Shown here piece after piece: positions 5,138-6,353 of a stretch of 6,353 nt of DNA. The stretch lies in assembly GCA_035541195.1 (NCBI GenBank), contig DATKNU010000221.1, forward strand, positions 1-6,353, read 5' to 3'. A program made the position numbers and the translations under genes. The notes beneath the pieces are model-generated. The model was not told where the DNA came from. It made no database searches and was given only the letters and a program-made list of their open reading frames with translations. This stretch comes from Muellerivita sp035541195 (GTDB lineage Bacteria; Oederibacteriota; Muellerivitia; Muellerivitales; Muellerivitaceae). Position 1 is the first letter of the stretch; the number at the start of each line of letters is the position of its first letter.

Positions 5138-6353
5138 TTAAAATAAGCTCTTCAATTTATCACCCAAGCCGTGGCTGATGGCATCGCCCAAGTGCTTGCC
5201 GATATTTTTGCCCAAACGGCCCCCATCAAAGCTCCAGTGGTTCTCCGAAGCCACCCCCGTGAACTTGAGGTCCACCGGGATGTTCCCCTGGCTGTCGGAC
5301 AACCAATCCAGGTTTTTGACCTGCCCCTTGAGGCTCCCGGGTAGCCCGGCAATCACGGCGTCCGAGTTCACGAAATCCTTCTTCAAGTCGCATTGGATCG
5401 TCATGTTCGGCGAGTAAGCCAAGGTGGAACAATCCACGCCGCCATTCACCAGCACCGACCCGACCTTCCCCGCGCAATTTGCCGTGTAGGAAAAAACCCG
5501 GTTTTTCATGCCCAGGTTCCCCACCACCCGGTCAAAATCGATTTCGTCGCTGGATTGCTTGAAATACTGGTTCACCGATTTGATCACGGAAAAACCCTTC
5601 AAGCGGGCTTGGGCCAAAGTATAGTTCCCGCTTCCCTTCAGGTTGGCCAGCATGACGTCCGAGTCCAGGCCCTTTCCCGTCCCCGCATAGGCCAGGTCCA
5701 GGGACCCATAAAGCTTGTCCTTATAGGCCGAATAATCCTTGGTGGTCACGTAAGCGTCGATGCTGGCGTCGATGGTCTTTTGGGCGTCCACCCCCTTGAG
5801 GGCCAAGGCATAGAGGTAGGATTGGCTGTCGATCGTGTAGGTCACCCCGGCCTGTCCCTTGCCGCCGAAGGTCTCAAAACCCATGCCGGGAACCCTTACC
5901 ACGTTGCCCGTGAAGTTGATGGGACCCGTCAGGTTTTCCAAATAAGGCTCATTGGGCAGAGAGACGCCGATGCCCTTGAGCAAAACCTGGCCGTTGAGGT
6001 TCAAGGGCGCGGCCTTGGCCCCGCCCTTGGCGAAGGTCAAGTTCACCGAGCCCGTGCCCGCGAAGGTCGCCCGCTTGAGCTTGGGAATCATGGCCGGCAA
6101 TCCCCCGAAGGGCAAGGTCTTGGATTGCACCTCTCCCGAAAAGGCCCCGTCGTTGCGGTAATGGAAGGCCCCGTCCACTTCCCAATTGTCATAGGTAAGT
6201 TTGAAGGACGGCACGTCGAAGAGGCCCCGATTCAGCTGGTTCACGCTCGTAAAGGCCACCGTGCAGGTGGTGGCGGCCGTCTTGGCGAAGAGGTCTTTAT
6301 AAGAAAGGACCAATTTGGAAGCGTCCGCCTTGCCCGAAAGTTTTAGCCCACTG
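5138..6353 (-). CDS. AsmA-family envelope protein, C-terminal part (cut by window edge)
   Basis: The minus-strand frame is open from the right edge to a TAA at 5138, giving the last 404 residues. The codons before the first possible start in view (a TTG at 6313) remain open (SGLKLSGKADASK), so the true start lies outside the window. The sequence is a run of short beta-strand repeats rich in Gly, Asn and Ser with alternating hydrophobic residues (e.g. PLNLNGQVLLKGIGVSL, GSLDLAYAGTGKGLDS). It then has the C-terminal AsmA-type signature (LKGSGNYTLAQARLKGFSVI at about 238-257, then a 'DFDRVVGNLGMKN' segment). AsmA-family proteins are long periplasmic bridge-like proteins, anchored in the inner membrane, that are linked to phospholipid or outer-membrane traffic. 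This is the main hint of a Gram-negative envelope. Four cysteines (about 30, 293, 308, 321) are in view. The C-terminus ends in an amphipathic Gly/Lys/Leu-rich helix (GKHLGDAISHGLGDKLKSLF). Confidence 0.8.
   Translation of the reverse strand, partial: SGLKLSGKADASKLVLSYKDLFAKTAATTCTVAFTSVNQLNRGLFDVPSFKLTYDNWEVDGAFHYRNDGAFSGEVQSKTLPFGGLPAMIPKLKRATFAGTGSVNLTFAKGGAKAAPLNLNGQVLLKGIGVSLPNEPYLENLTGPINFTGNVVRVPGMGFETFGGKGQAGVTYTIDSQSYLYALALKGVDAQKTIDASIDAYVTTKDYSAYKDKLYGSLDLAYAGTGKGLDSDVMLANLKGSGNYTLAQARLKGFSVIKSVNQYFKQSSDEIDFDRVVGNLGMKNRVFSYTANCAGKVGSVLVNGGVDCSTLAYSPNMTIQCDLKKDFVNSDAVIAGLPGSLKGQVKNLDWLSDSQGNIPVDLKFTGVASENHWSFDGGRLGKNIGKHLGDAISHGLGDKLKSLF

Noticed and set aside
5393..6346. Long plus-strand open frame opposite the asmA-like gene
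   Set aside because: It is composition-driven antisense to a gene with clear AsmA-type repeats. It shows no domain pattern and no convincing ribosome binding site.

Overview
This 6.35 kb window is a GC-rich, densely packed bacterial chromosome segment. It holds four complete protein genes, a short complete acidic-protein gene, and two genes cut by the window edges. An AsmA-family protein points to a Gram-negative (outer-membrane) organism. Shine-Dalgarno-led starts, including two TTG starts, and one clear sigma70-type promoter fit an ordinary bacterium. I cannot name the phylum from the sequence. I see no rRNA, tRNA, CRISPR array, insertion sequence or phage gene.

Layout from left to right: (1) 1-297, minus, the start of a small membrane protein, Yip1-like, running off the left edge. 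(2) 341-372, a strong intrinsic terminator on the minus strand. (3) 398-811, minus, a 137-residue protein with an extreme Asp/Glu tract, with its own well-formed promoter at 857-885. (4) 891-2651, minus, a 586-residue protein with two membrane segments and two tandem Mrr-like (restriction-endonuclease-fold) domains whose catalytic motifs look degraded. (5) 2652-2747, a divergent intergenic region with a palindromic hairpin and candidate promoters. (6) 2748-3446, plus, MazG nucleotide pyrophosphohydrolase with a degenerate C-terminal domain. (7) 3439-4362, minus, a CorA-family divalent-cation transporter carrying GMS instead of GMN, convergent with mazG and overlapping it by 8 bp. (8) 4452-5117, minus, a lambda/PrpA-type metallophosphatase. 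(9) 5138-6353, minus, the C-terminal 404 residues of an AsmA-family protein running off the right edge.

The asmA-like and phosphatase genes are 20 bp apart and are probably co-transcribed. corA, 89 bp further on, could belong to the same unit. mazG is the only plus-strand gene. The others look like housekeeping, envelope and ion-homeostasis functions rather than one recognisable pathway. The parts most worth a second look are the membrane-anchored tandem Mrr-like protein, the loss of metal-binding residues in the C-terminal half of MazG, and the hairpin in the region between these two divergent genes.
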